Below, piece by piece: positions 52,965 through 61,254 of a stretch of DNA of 64,000 nt. The notes beneath the pieces are model-generated. The model saw only the letters and a list, made by a program, of their open reading frames with translations, was not told the DNA's origin and searched no databases. The number at the start of each line of letters is the position of its first letter. Within the stretch, counting starts at the first letter, position 1. This stretch comes from Hoyosella subflava DQS3-9A1 (GTDB lineage Bacteria > Actinomycetota > Actinomycetes > Mycobacteriales > Mycobacteriaceae), in assembly GCF_000214175.1 (NCBI RefSeq), contig NC_015564.1:868001-932000 (forward strand), given 5' to 3'. Made by a program: the position numbers and the translations under genes.

Positions 52965-54130
52965 TCGCCGACCCCCGGGATGCCAGCGAACATGATCTGA
53001 TACACGCGGGGGGCGTCAGTAATGAGGCGTGTACTGGGCAGATACGGGGTATTCGCGGTGTCTGTGACGAGATAGTTCGGTATCGCTCCGGGCGTCGGGT
53101 TCGGGAGGCCGAAACAGTTGGGCCCGCCGCTGGCGTTGACCTTAGGAAGGTCATTCGGATAGGTGTACGGCTCAGCCCCGTACATGAACCCGGAGTTCAA
53201 GGCGATACCCTCCTGCATTCCACCGAAGATGTCTTCCGCTATCGGGCGGGCGTTGTCGAGTCCTTCGATGATGCAGTTGAGCGCAGGCGAGTACCTGTCG
53301 AGCAGTCGTGTCGTGGGCCGTAGCAAGCTGAGCGCCGTGGTGATGTCGTCCTCCGAACTCGAGACGACGCTGTTGGCGGTGTCGGCGAGGCCAATAATGT
53401 CGAGGAGCAGCGCATCGAGGCTGGGTTCCTCATCGACGATTGTTCCGCTGATGCCAGTCGTATTTCGGACGACGTTGAGGAAATTGTCGATCTCGCTGGC
53501 GTAAAGCTCGGTGACTTCCGCGCTCGCTGCGGTGGTGTTGTGCAGGTCCGGCAGACTCGGGTTGATGTCTCCGAGGTACGCGTGCGAGCGGGTGATGAGG
53601 TCCCCGATTTCTTGGCCGCGTCCCTGCAGCGCGGTGGAAATCGCGCCCAACGTGGAGTTCAGCTTTTCAGGCTCGATGCGTTGCAGCAACTCGGTGAGGT
53701 TTTGGAAGACGGTGTTCAGTTCTACTGTGACGGCGTCGGCGCTGATGGTGGCACCGGCCGGGAGGGGCGTGGGGTCTGGGTCTTCGGGATCGATGAAATG
53801 CACGTACTTCGCTCCGAAGATCGTTGTCGCGCTGATCTCGACGCGGACATTCTGGGGCAGCATTTCCAGCTGTGCGGGATAGATGTCGAGCTCGAGCTGG
53901 GCGCCCCCGGGTACTTCGGAGACGGCGCGCACTAGACCAATATCGACGCCTCGGAGCTTCACCTTGGCGTCAGGCGCCATCACCAGCCCGGAACGGGACG
54001 AAAAGACCGTCACCGGTTCGGTTGCGGTGAACCGGCCCGTGAACATCGCGTACGTCAGGATCCCGATTGCAGCGAGGAGACCTACGAGTCCGAGTGCGGC
54101 GAACTTCTTCTGCTTACTTGATTCCCCCAC
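52961..54130 (-). CDS. mce4A: Mce4A steroid-binding protein
   Basis: A 389-residue Mce protein, first Mce of the set. Helix near residues 10-29, MCE domain with RSGLVMAPDAKVKLRGVDIGLV and ATTIFGAKYVHFIDPEDP, helical region and a Gly/Pro-rich Cys-bearing end NASGGPNCFGLPNP. In M. tuberculosis Mce4A is needed for growth on cholesterol. It begins 7 nt after yrbE4B. Confidence 0.92.
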   Translation of the reverse strand: MGESSKQKKFAALGLVGLLAAIGILTYAMFTGRFTATEPVTVFSSRSGLVMAPDAKVKLRGVDIGLVRAVSEVPGGAQLELDIYPAQLEMLPQNVRVEISATTIFGAKYVHFIDPEDPDPTPLPAGATISADAVTVELNTVFQNLTELLQRIEPEKLNSTLGAISTALQGRGQEIGDLITRSHAYLGDINPSLPDLHNTTAASAEVTELYASEIDNFLNVVRNTTGISGTIVDEEPSLDALLLDIIGLADTANSVVSSSEDDITTALSLLRPTTRLLDRYSPALNCIIEGLDNARPIAEDIFGGMQEGIALNSGFMYGAEPYTYPNDLPKVNASGGPNCFGLPNPTPGAIPNYLVTDTANTPYLPSTRLITDAPRVYQIMFAGIPGVGE

Positions 54131-54137
54131 TGTGCAC

Positions 54138-55010
54138 CTAACCCGTCAGGTCCAGGCTGGGCGATGAACCGTACACCGCGAGCGAGATGATCAACGTGAC
54201 CGTCACGACGGCGACGAGGGAAGCGCGCGTTGCTTTGCCGACCGCTACGCCGACTCCTACTGGACCGCCTGATGCGTAGTACCCGTAGTACGAGTGGATC
54301 AGCATCACGACGATTGCCATCACCAAGACCTGACCAAAGGACCATATGAGGTCGACGGGCCTGAGGAAGGTGGTGAAGTAGTGGTCGTACAGTCCGGGTG
54401 ACTGGCCGTAAATGTGAACTGTCACAAATCGGCCGCCAAAAAAGGACGCCATGATGGCAAGCGAATAGAGCGGCAGGATTACGATCATTCCGGCGATGAC
54501 ACGTGTGCTCACCAGGTAGGGGAGAGACGGGACGGCCATTGTTTCGAGGGCGTCGATCTCCTCGGAGACGCGCATTGCGCCGAGTTCCGCGGTGCAGCCC
54601 GCGCCAATCGTTGCGGCCAGGCCTACGCCCGCGATCACGGGACCAGCGATTCGGACGTTGATGAACGCCGAGAAGAAGCCCGTCAGCGCTTCGATCCCGA
54701 TGTTTCCTAGCGAGCTGAAGCCCTGCACCGCGATGGTGCCCCCAGCGAACATCGTCAGAAAACCCATGATCACGACGGTCCCGCCGATGATCGCGAGGGC
54801 CCCGGTGCCCATACCGACTTCGGCGATCAGGCGGACGGTTTCGCGCCGTGCATGCATGACAGCGCGCGGTCCATATACGAGTGCCTTGAAGTAAAAGATC
54901 GCGTGATCGCCGATGGTGTCGATCGCGCCGGAAACGCGCTTCCCGCGCCGGGCTGTTTTGGGAAAGCGTGCGGCGAAGACGGCTGCCTCAGTTTCTCTCG
55001 ATGCTGCCAT
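54138..55010 (-). CDS. yrbE4B: YrbE4B permease
   Basis: A 290-residue MlaE-family permease: AIFYFKALVYGPRAVMHARRETVRLIAEVGMG, TIGAGCTAELGAMRVSEEIDALE, and YYASGGPVGVGVAVGKATRAS. Inner-membrane half of the steroid importer. Two nt separate it from yrbE4A. Confidence 0.92.
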   Translation of the reverse strand: MAASRETEAAVFAARFPKTARRGKRVSGAIDTIGDHAIFYFKALVYGPRAVMHARRETVRLIAEVGMGTGALAIIGGTVVIMGFLTMFAGGTIAVQGFSSLGNIGIEALTGFFSAFINVRIAGPVIAGVGLAATIGAGCTAELGAMRVSEEIDALETMAVPSLPYLVSTRVIAGMIVILPLYSLAIMASFFGGRFVTVHIYGQSPGLYDHYFTTFLRPVDLIWSFGQVLVMAIVVMLIHSYYGYYASGGPVGVGVAVGKATRASLVAVVTVTLIISLAVYGSSPSLDLTG

Positions 55011-55012
55011 TC

Positions 55013-55777
55013 CTACACCGCCGTGATCTTGATGCCGAGCGCGGTGATGACCACGTTGACGACGAAGAGCGCCATGAACGCGAAGACCACCGTCTGATTA
55101 ACTGCAGCGCCCACGCTCTTCGGCCCGCCGCTGACGTTCAGGCCGAGGAAGCAGGCGACAAGGCCCGCGATCATGCCGAACATCGCGGCTTTAAGCTCGG
55201 AGATCATGAGCTCGGAAAAGCCGGTGAGCAGCGTGAGACCGTCGATGAATGCGCCCGGGTTGACGTCCTGCAGATACACCGAGAAGACGTAGCTGCCGAG
55301 GATGCCGATGGTGCACACCAGTCCGTTGAGCATCAGTGCCACGAGCGTCGAGGCGAGGACGCGGGGAACAACGAGACGCTGGATCGGGCTGATTCCGAGC
55401 ACGCGCATCGCGTCGATTTCTTCACGGATCGTGCGCGCACCCATATCCGCGCAAATCGCCGTAGCACCTGCACCGCTGACAATGAGGACGGTGACGATCG
55501 GGCCGACCTGGGTGACCGCACCGAAAGCAGCACCGGCACCGCTCAGGTCAGCGGCACCGATTTCGTGGAGCAGGATGTTGAGTGTGAAAGTGACGAGCAC
55601 CGTGAAAGGTACTGCCATCAGTAGGGTGGGGACGAGTGAGACCCGCGCGATGAACCAGGCCTGATCGACGAACTCGCGAGCCTGAAAAGGCGGTCGTACC
55701 AGCGCGCGTGCTGTCTGGGCGACGAAACCGAAGAAGTCACCGACAGCTCTGAGCGGTACACCAGCGGCTGTACTCAT
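55013..55777 (-). CDS. yrbE4A: YrbE4A permease
   Basis: A 254-residue MlaE-family permease near-identical in motif pattern to M. tuberculosis YrbE4A: FREF-like PFQAREFVDQAWFIARVSLVPTLL, TVLVTFTLNILLHEIGAADLSGAG, ATAICADMGARTIREEIDAMRVLGISPIQRLVVPRV. ATG 55777 with GGGAG upstream is chosen; the frame from 55840 overlaps the KstR operator. First gene of the mce4 operon. Confidence 0.93.
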   Translation of the reverse strand: MSTAAGVPLRAVGDFFGFVAQTARALVRPPFQAREFVDQAWFIARVSLVPTLLMAVPFTVLVTFTLNILLHEIGAADLSGAGAAFGAVTQVGPIVTVLIVSGAGATAICADMGARTIREEIDAMRVLGISPIQRLVVPRVLASTLVALMLNGLVCTIGILGSYVFSVYLQDVNPGAFIDGLTLLTGFSELMISELKAAMFGMIAGLVACFLGLNVSGGPKSVGAAVNQTVVFAFMALFVVNVVITALGIKITAV

Positions 55778-55819
55778 CGCCCTCGCTCCCGTGCGTGCTG
55801 TGATCCAGGCAATACTATG

Positions 55820-55833
55820 TAGAACACGTTCTT
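55820..55833. promoter_or_regulatory. KstR-like operator of mce4 operon
   Basis: TAGAACACGTTCTT differs from the palindromic KstR consensus TNNAACNNGTTNNA only at the last base. It lies 43 bp upstream of the yrbE4A ATG and 76 bp beyond the kstR stop. KstR should repress mce4 in the absence of steroid-CoA intermediates. Confidence 0.75.
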
Positions 55834-55909
55834 GTGTCAAAGAAATGGGCGGGAGACGCGGCTTTAGCGCCGAATCTTGCGAGAAGCGGAGCGTAAAGAA
55901 GAACCGGAT

Positions 55910-56536
55910 CTATTCTTTGTCGAGAAGCAGGCGAACGGCTAGCTCGATGCGGTGATGGACGTCTGCCGAGGAAACGCGATGTGTGACCCACGCGATCAGA
56001 TTAGCCATCCAGGTGTCGGCGATGAGGTGAAATATCGCTCGATCGTGTTCGGTGGGGTTATCGATGCCTGCGGCGCGCGCAAACATGTCCTCCATGAGCT
56101 GGCCGACCTGTTCGACCTCGAGCGCGACGGTTGTGTCGGCGAACATGAACGCGCGGACCATGGCTTCGGTCAGATTCGGGTTGCGCTGCATCGCGGTCGT
56201 GTTCCGTTCGAACACGTAGAGCAGACGGTCGGCGGCGGTTTCCCCAGGGATCTTGCTGCGGTCGAGTTTCTCGCCTGCCACCTGGAACTCCTGAGCGAGC
56301 GCCGCGACGAGCAGGTGGATCTTCGAGGGGAAATAGCGGTAGAGCGTCCCGAGGGCCACGCCGGCGTTCTCGGCCACCGCGCGCATCTGTACGGCCTCGA
56401 ATCCGCCCTTGGCTGCCAGCGCGAGGGTGGCGTCGAGGATGCGCTTGCGCCGCTCGCGCTGGGCGGCGGATCCGGTTCCGTTGGCTGACTCGGCTGCCCC
56501 TGGTGCGGTCGTCTTGTTTCGCGTGCGTGGTGGCAT
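55910..56536 (-). CDS. kstR: TetR-family repressor KstR of cholesterol catabolism
   Basis: A 208-residue TetR regulator. The DNA-binding domain reads ERRKRILDATLALAAKGGFEAVQMRAVAENAGVALGTLYRYFPSKIHLL; the ligand domain follows with QVAGEKLDRSKIPG and VTHRVSSADVHHRIE. Size, sequence pattern and position beside fadE34 and mce4 match KstR (Rv3574), released from DNA by steroid-CoA ligands. AGGAG precedes the ATG. A weak KstR-like site upstream suggests autoregulation. Confidence 0.94.
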   Translation of the reverse strand: MPPRTRNKTTAPGAAESANGTGSAAQRERRKRILDATLALAAKGGFEAVQMRAVAENAGVALGTLYRYFPSKIHLLVAALAQEFQVAGEKLDRSKIPGETAADRLLYVFERNTTAMQRNPNLTEAMVRAFMFADTTVALEVEQVGQLMEDMFARAAGIDNPTEHDRAIFHLIADTWMANLIAWVTHRVSSADVHHRIELAVRLLLDKE

Positions 56537-56564
56537 CCGGCGCTCCTGTTAGCGGCGTCGATAA

Positions 56565-56578
56565 GAGAACATGTTCAG
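56565..56578. promoter_or_regulatory. Weak KstR-like site upstream of kstR
   Basis: The 14-bp window GAGAACATGTTCAG keeps the core AAC-N2-GTT, inside a 10-bp palindrome GAACATGTTC, but lacks the outer T and A. Lies 28 bp upstream of the kstR start. Autorepression is likely but the site is weaker than the others. Confidence 0.5.
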
Positions 56579-56645
56579 AACTATTGATCAAGATTAGCGC
56601 AGCTGTAGTGCGACTGCCTTTACGGTCTAGACTCTAGCCATTATA

Positions 56646-56659
56646 TAGAACACGTTCTA
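56646..56659. promoter_or_regulatory. KstR operator upstream of fadE34
   Basis: TAGAACACGTTCTA is a perfect match to TNNAACNNGTTNNA and an exact 14-bp palindrome. It lies 36 bp upstream of the fadE34 GTG start. Confidence 0.85.
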
Positions 56660-56695
56660 CTATGAAACGGCGCGGAACCACGACAAGGAGGACGT

Positions 56696-58846
56696 GTGCC
56701 AATTGCGACGACTGACACCCAGCGGGCGCTGACGGAAGCAGTGCGAACCTGGGCGGCGCGGGCCCATCCGATCGATGCCGCACGTACCGGCGATTACCAG
56801 TCCGGATGGTCCGCGCTCGCGTCGCTCGGGCTATTCGGCGTGGCTGTCCCCGAGGAGCTCGGTGGCGCAGGCGGAACTACCACGGACGCCGCTGCGGGGC
56901 TAGAAGCTGCCGCGACGGCGCTTGCGCCGGGACCCGTCTTTACAACGCTCCTCGCGGCGACGCTCTTGGGACGCGCCCCGGATGCCCCAGCTGCCAAGGA
57001 GGCGGTGCCCGAACTCGTCGAGGGGAGCGCGACCGCGGCAGTAGCAATAGGCTCGCATGGGGTTTTGCGTGCCGAGAGCAGTGGGGGCACGGAACTCGTG
57101 CTGAGAGGAAGCCTTGAGTTCGTGCCCGGTGCCACATCGGAGTCCTACATTCTGGCGCCGATCGTCACCGCCGAGGGGGAAGTGTGGGTCCTCATTCCGC
57201 CGGGGACAGCCGACGTGCACGTCACTAAGCTGCAGGCGTTCGACTTGTCGACTGTGGTCGGCAATGTCGACATCGATGGCGCCGTCCTAGCCCCTGCCGC
57301 AGTCATTCCAGAACTTGCGACAGGGCGAGTTCGCGACGTTGCCGCGATGTTTGCGGCAGCGGAGGCCGCCGGTGTGGCGGCGTGGTGCCTCGCGACCGCG
57401 GCTGAATACGCGCGCACTCGCGAACAGTTCGGCGCGAAGATTGGCTCCTTCCAGGCCATCAAGCTTCTCTGTGCGACATCGCTGTGCCGGACGGAGAAGG
57501 CAGCAGCACTAGCGTGGGATGCGGCACGCGCCGCTGACCAGAGTGGGGAGCAGTTCACCTTCAGTGCCGCGGTTGCCGCGGCAGGTGCCCTCGACGCCGC
57601 GGTGGACACCGCGAAGGACTGTATCCAGGTACTCGGCGGCATCGGCTTCACGTGGGAACACGACGCCCACCTGTACCTGCGGCGTGCCGTGGCGCTGCGG
57701 CAGTTGCTCGGGGGCAGTGCGTTCTGGCAGCAACGCGTGTCAGAACTTGCGCGAAACGGTGTTCGACGGCGCATCGACATCGATCTCAGCGCTGTCGAGG
57801 TCGATGTCGATGACATCCGCTCCGAGGTCGCGGCTATCGCTGCCAGTCCAGGTCCGGAGCAGCGTCGGCGTTTAGTCGAAGCGGGGTACTTCATGCCGCA
57901 CTGGCCGAAACCGTTCGGATTGGGTGCCACGCCTGCCCAGCAAATCGTCATCGACAGGGAACTCGATGCTGCGGGGATAACTCGCCCCAGCCTGGTGATC
58001 GGCGGGTGGGCGGCGGCAACGATCATGGAGCACGGCACCGCTGCACAGCATGAGAGATTCCTCTGGCCCACCCTGCTCGGTGAGGTGACGTGGTGTCAGT
58101 TGTTCAGCGAGCCAGAGGCAGGATCGGATCTGGCGTCGTTGCGGACACGCGCCGTGCGGGCCGATGGTGGCTGGCTGTTGACGGGCTCAAAGATCTGGAC
58201 GTCGCTGGCACACGACGCGGATTGGGCAATCTGCCTCGCCCGCACTGATCCGGACGCCGCCAAACACAAAGGCATCACGTTTTTCCTGGTGGACATGGAG
58301 AGCGCCGGGATCGAGATTCGTCCGCTGCGAGAGATCACGGGCGAAGAGCGGTTCAACCAGGTTTTCCTCGACAACGTGTTCGTGCCCGACGAATGCGTCG
58401 TTGGGGGAGAAGGATCGGGCTGGAAGCTGGCGCGGACAACGCTCGCGAACGAGCGAGTCGCTATGAGCGGCAGCGCCACGCTGGGTGAGAGTCTTGAGCG
58501 ACTCCTCGGACTCGCGGACTTGAGCGGAGATGCCGCCGTGGGAGCGCTGGTTGTCGACAGCGTCGCGTGCGCCGTGCTTGATCTGCGAGCAGTCGTCAGC
58601 CAACTCGACGGCAGAGGGCCCGGTCCGGAGTCGAGCGTACGCAAACTCATCGGAGTGGCACATCGTCAGGATGTCGCTGAGACAGCACTCGAGATGCTTG
58701 GTGTACAGGGCGCGGTCGCAGACTCCGAAACTGCGCGCAGCATCCAGCATGAGTTTTTGCTGACTCGATGTCTGAGCATCGCCGGTGGAACCACGGAGAT
58801 TCTCCGCAACGTCGCAGCCGAGCGAATTCTCGGCCTCCCCAGATAG
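56696..58846 (+). CDS. fadE34: Fused acyl-CoA dehydrogenase, FadE34/ChsE3-like
   Basis: A 716-residue protein made of two acyl-CoA dehydrogenase domains in tandem. The first half has REQFGAKIGSFQAIKLLCA and VLGGIGFTWEHDAHLYLRRA; the second has WCQLFSEPEAGSDLASLRTRA, KIWTSLAHDADWAICLARTD, and the C-terminal SIAGGTTEILRNVAAERILGLPR. This size and layout match FadE34 (Rv3573c, ~711 aa), which dehydrogenates CoA-linked steroid side chains. GTG 56696 with AAGGAGG. Divergent from kstR as in M. tuberculosis. Confidence 0.93.
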   Translation: MPIATTDTQRALTEAVRTWAARAHPIDAARTGDYQSGWSALASLGLFGVAVPEELGGAGGTTTDAAAGLEAAATALAPGPVFTTLLAATLLGRAPDAPAAKEAVPELVEGSATAAVAIGSHGVLRAESSGGTELVLRGSLEFVPGATSESYILAPIVTAEGEVWVLIPPGTADVHVTKLQAFDLSTVVGNVDIDGAVLAPAAVIPELATGRVRDVAAMFAAAEAAGVAAWCLATAAEYARTREQFGAKIGSFQAIKLLCATSLCRTEKAAALAWDAARAADQSGEQFTFSAAVAAAGALDAAVDTAKDCIQVLGGIGFTWEHDAHLYLRRAVALRQLLGGSAFWQQRVSELARNGVRRRIDIDLSAVEVDVDDIRSEVAAIAASPGPEQRRRLVEAGYFMPHWPKPFGLGATPAQQIVIDRELDAAGITRPSLVIGGWAAATIMEHGTAAQHERFLWPTLLGEVTWCQLFSEPEAGSDLASLRTRAVRADGGWLLTGSKIWTSLAHDADWAICLARTDPDAAKHKGITFFLVDMESAGIEIRPLREITGEERFNQVFLDNVFVPDECVVGGEGSGWKLARTTLANERVAMSGSATLGESLERLLGLADLSGDAAVGALVVDSVACAVLDLRAVVSQLDGRGPGPESSVRKLIGVAHRQDVAETALEMLGVQGAVADSETARSIQHEFLLTRCLSIAGGTTEILRNVAAERILGLPR

Positions 58847-58881
58847 ATTAACTACCACGCCATTTCGCGGAAGGTACATCC

Positions 58882-60282
58882 ATGCAGCGCCTCACCGGGC
58901 TCGACGCCAGCTTTTTGTATTTCGAGACTTCTTCGCAGCTACTGCATGTGTGCGCGCTGGTGACCCTTGACCCGGAGACAATCCCCGGCGGGTACACCTT
59001 CGCGAAGCTGAAATCGACCCTGGAGGAGCGCACACGGCACATCCCGGTTTTTCGCCGGAAGCTGTACAACCCACGCTTCAACATGCATCATCCGGTGTGG
59101 ATTGAGGACGACGAATTCGACATTGAGCACCACGTTCATCGCATTGCTGTGCCCGCGCCGGGCGGTCGTGAGGAAATCGCCGAACTTTGCGCCCATGTCG
59201 CGGGTCAGCCGATGTCTCGCCGGAGGCCGCTGTGGGAGTTTTACGTCGTCGAGGGGAGTGCCGACGGGAGCCTCCTGCTGATCGGGAAGATGCATCACGC
59301 AGGGATTGACGGGGTCAGCGGAGCGACGCTGATGGCGTACCTCTCCGGTCTGGAACCGGATTCACCGCTGCCCGAACTGCCGCAGGAGCAGCGCGAGAAC
59401 CCAGGACCGCCGGGGCCGGTGGAACTCCTCGCGCACGGGGTGCTTGGTATCGCAAGCAGGCCCGTGAGTGTTGCGCGCCTAGTAGCGGAGGCCGCGCGGC
59501 CGATCCCCAAGTTCGTGATGAAGGCGGTGCGGAACGAGGGGATGCGAATTCCCTTCACCGCACCACGCACCTCATTCAACGCCACGATCACTGGGCGGCG
59601 CAGCATCTCCTACTGCGCAGTGGATCTCGACGATATCAAGGCAGTACGGACTGCTTTCGGGCTGACGGTCAACGATGTGATCCTCGCGATTTGTGCCGGT
59701 GCGCTGCGGAAGTACCTCGCCGAGCGTGGGGAACTTCCAGACATCCCGCTGCTTGCCACGATCCCCGTCTCAGTGCGGGGACGGTCGCAACGTCAGGATG
59801 AAGGCGCCAACAAGGTTTCCTCGATCTTTTCGTCCTTGCCCACGCACATCGAGGATCCGGCGGAGCGGCTCCGTTTCCTCGGCGAAGCGAACCGGCAAGC
59901 GAAGGAGCACCACGCTATGGTTCCCGCGGACCTGCTCCAGGATGTTGCGCAGTTCGCGTCGTTCGGCACGCTAGGGCTTGCGGTGCGTGCCTACTCGTCG
60001 CTCCGCCTTGCTGAGCGGCATCCCGTCGTGCACAACCTGGTGATGTCGAACGTCCCTGGTCCGCCGATGCCGCTGTACCTTTTGGGGGCCCGGATCACCG
60101 GTATGTATCCGTTCGGGCCGGTTTTCCATGGCGCGGGACTGAACATCACCGTGATCTCACGCGAGGGAAAGGTCGACTTCGGGGTGATCGCGGCGGCGAA
60201 TCTTGCGCCCGATGTGTGGCCGCTGGCCGATGCCGTACCGGAGGCGCTCGCCGAGCTCAAACGATGCGCCGAGGAGCAATAA
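58882..60282 (+). CDS. Wax ester synthase / diacylglycerol acyltransferase
   Basis: A 466-residue WS/DGAT-family acyltransferase. The catalytic motif HHAGIDG lies at residues 138-144, the N-terminal LTGLDASFLYFE and C-terminal NLVMSNVPGPPMPLYLLGARITGMYPFGPVFHGAGLNIT regions are typical. It makes triacylglycerol or wax esters from acyl-CoA for storage. It follows fadE34 by 35 nt on the same strand, so it is probably in the KstR-controlled transcript, coupling sterol breakdown to lipid storage. Confidence 0.9.
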   Translation: MQRLTGLDASFLYFETSSQLLHVCALVTLDPETIPGGYTFAKLKSTLEERTRHIPVFRRKLYNPRFNMHHPVWIEDDEFDIEHHVHRIAVPAPGGREEIAELCAHVAGQPMSRRRPLWEFYVVEGSADGSLLLIGKMHHAGIDGVSGATLMAYLSGLEPDSPLPELPQEQRENPGPPGPVELLAHGVLGIASRPVSVARLVAEAARPIPKFVMKAVRNEGMRIPFTAPRTSFNATITGRRSISYCAVDLDDIKAVRTAFGLTVNDVILAICAGALRKYLAERGELPDIPLLATIPVSVRGRSQRQDEGANKVSSIFSSLPTHIEDPAERLRFLGEANRQAKEHHAMVPADLLQDVAQFASFGTLGLAVRAYSSLRLAERHPVVHNLVMSNVPGPPMPLYLLGARITGMYPFGPVFHGAGLNITVISREGKVDFGVIAAANLAPDVWPLADAVPEALAELKRCAEEQ

Positions 60283-60285
60283 CCG

Positions 60286-61146
60286 TTAGCTGTGTACCCA
60301 GTCGCAGGCAGCGGTAAGCGCGGGGACGAACTGTTCGGGTGAGAAGACGCATCCGGCGTGTCCGGCGTCAACGTCGAACCGCACGGCGCCGGGAATAGAT
60401 CTCGCGACGGCTCGCTGGTCCCGTGGCGGTATTGCACGGTCGCGGCGCATCACGACCACCGCCGTGGGGGTGCGCAATTGATGCAGCCAGGAGGCTGAAT
60501 TGAAGTTGGCGATCGCGTTGATCGCTGCGATGTTGGCCGAGAAGGTGGTTCGTCGGAACTCGCTGTAAAGCCAGCGGTGGCCCCCGTCGCTGAGGCGGGG
60601 CCGTTCGCGCCGGTGCGGACGCGGACGCATGCGAGCGGTCACCCTCATGTACGCGTCGAATGCGATGTGGTCTCTGCGGCGCACGTTTCTGGTCGTCGCG
60701 CACAGGACGAGGCCGGTGAGGCGATCCGGGTGGCGTTTCGCGACGAGTTGACCGACCATGGAGCCCATCGAGTAACCAGCCACGGTGAAGCGTTCGAGGC
60801 CAAGTTCGGTTCCGAGTGCGGCAACATCGTCAGCGCAGTCTTCAAGGGAGAACGTGTTGGACTTGATGCCCGCGCCGTGCCACCGCTGATCCAGGCCGAT
60901 CACCCTGTACTTGCGTGACAGTTGCGGAAGCGATGGGTACCACGTCAATAGGCTTGTGCAGGACAGCGCGTGGAGGAGAATGATCGGCTCAGCGCCGCGC
61001 GGACCAATGTCGAAGATCGCTGTTTCCCCACGTCCAGGCAGAGTGATCGGCTCTGGAGCAGGGATGTCGATAGTGGGGGCCACGGCGATCCGCCGCTCGA
61101 TGAGACGCCACCCTGCACCGCTGAGCGGCGTCCTGTATTGACTCAT
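60286..61146 (-). CDS. Alpha/beta hydrolase
   Basis: A 286-residue alpha/beta hydrolase. The nucleophile is Ser126 in GYSMGSM; the oxyanion segment is LLHALSCTSL; the late His is in DAGHAGCVF. GAGGAGG precedes the ATG at 61146; the longer frame from 61173 has no site. Its substrate is unknown, but divergent sharing of the KstR operator with fadE28 suggests a steroid-related ester or meta-cleavage product. Stop lies 3 nt from the convergent WS/DGAT stop. Confidence 0.78.
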   Translation of the reverse strand: MSQYRTPLSGAGWRLIERRIAVAPTIDIPAPEPITLPGRGETAIFDIGPRGAEPIILLHALSCTSLLTWYPSLPQLSRKYRVIGLDQRWHGAGIKSNTFSLEDCADDVAALGTELGLERFTVAGYSMGSMVGQLVAKRHPDRLTGLVLCATTRNVRRRDHIAFDAYMRVTARMRPRPHRRERPRLSDGGHRWLYSEFRRTTFSANIAAINAIANFNSASWLHQLRTPTAVVVMRRDRAIPPRDQRAVARSIPGAVRFDVDAGHAGCVFSPEQFVPALTAACDWVHS

Positions 61147-61200
61147 GCGACGTGCCCTCCTCGGGGTTCTCACTTTCCAACAGGGTGATTAAAACAATAC

Positions 61201-61214
61201 TAGAACGTGTTACA
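61201..61214. promoter_or_regulatory. KstR operator upstream of fadE28 and hydrolase
   Basis: TAGAACGTGTTACA matches TNNAACNNGTTNNA at every conserved position. It lies 40 bp upstream of the fadE28 start and 54 bp upstream of the divergent hydrolase, so both may be repressed. Confidence 0.8.
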
Positions 61215-61254
61215 CTTTTGCAGTAGCCGAACCGGTGTGAAACGGAGCTGGTAC

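Noticed and set aside
61201-61254. Longer FadE28 start at 61207
   Set aside because: It would begin inside the KstR operator; GTG 61255 has GGAG upstream and starts at the family N-terminus.
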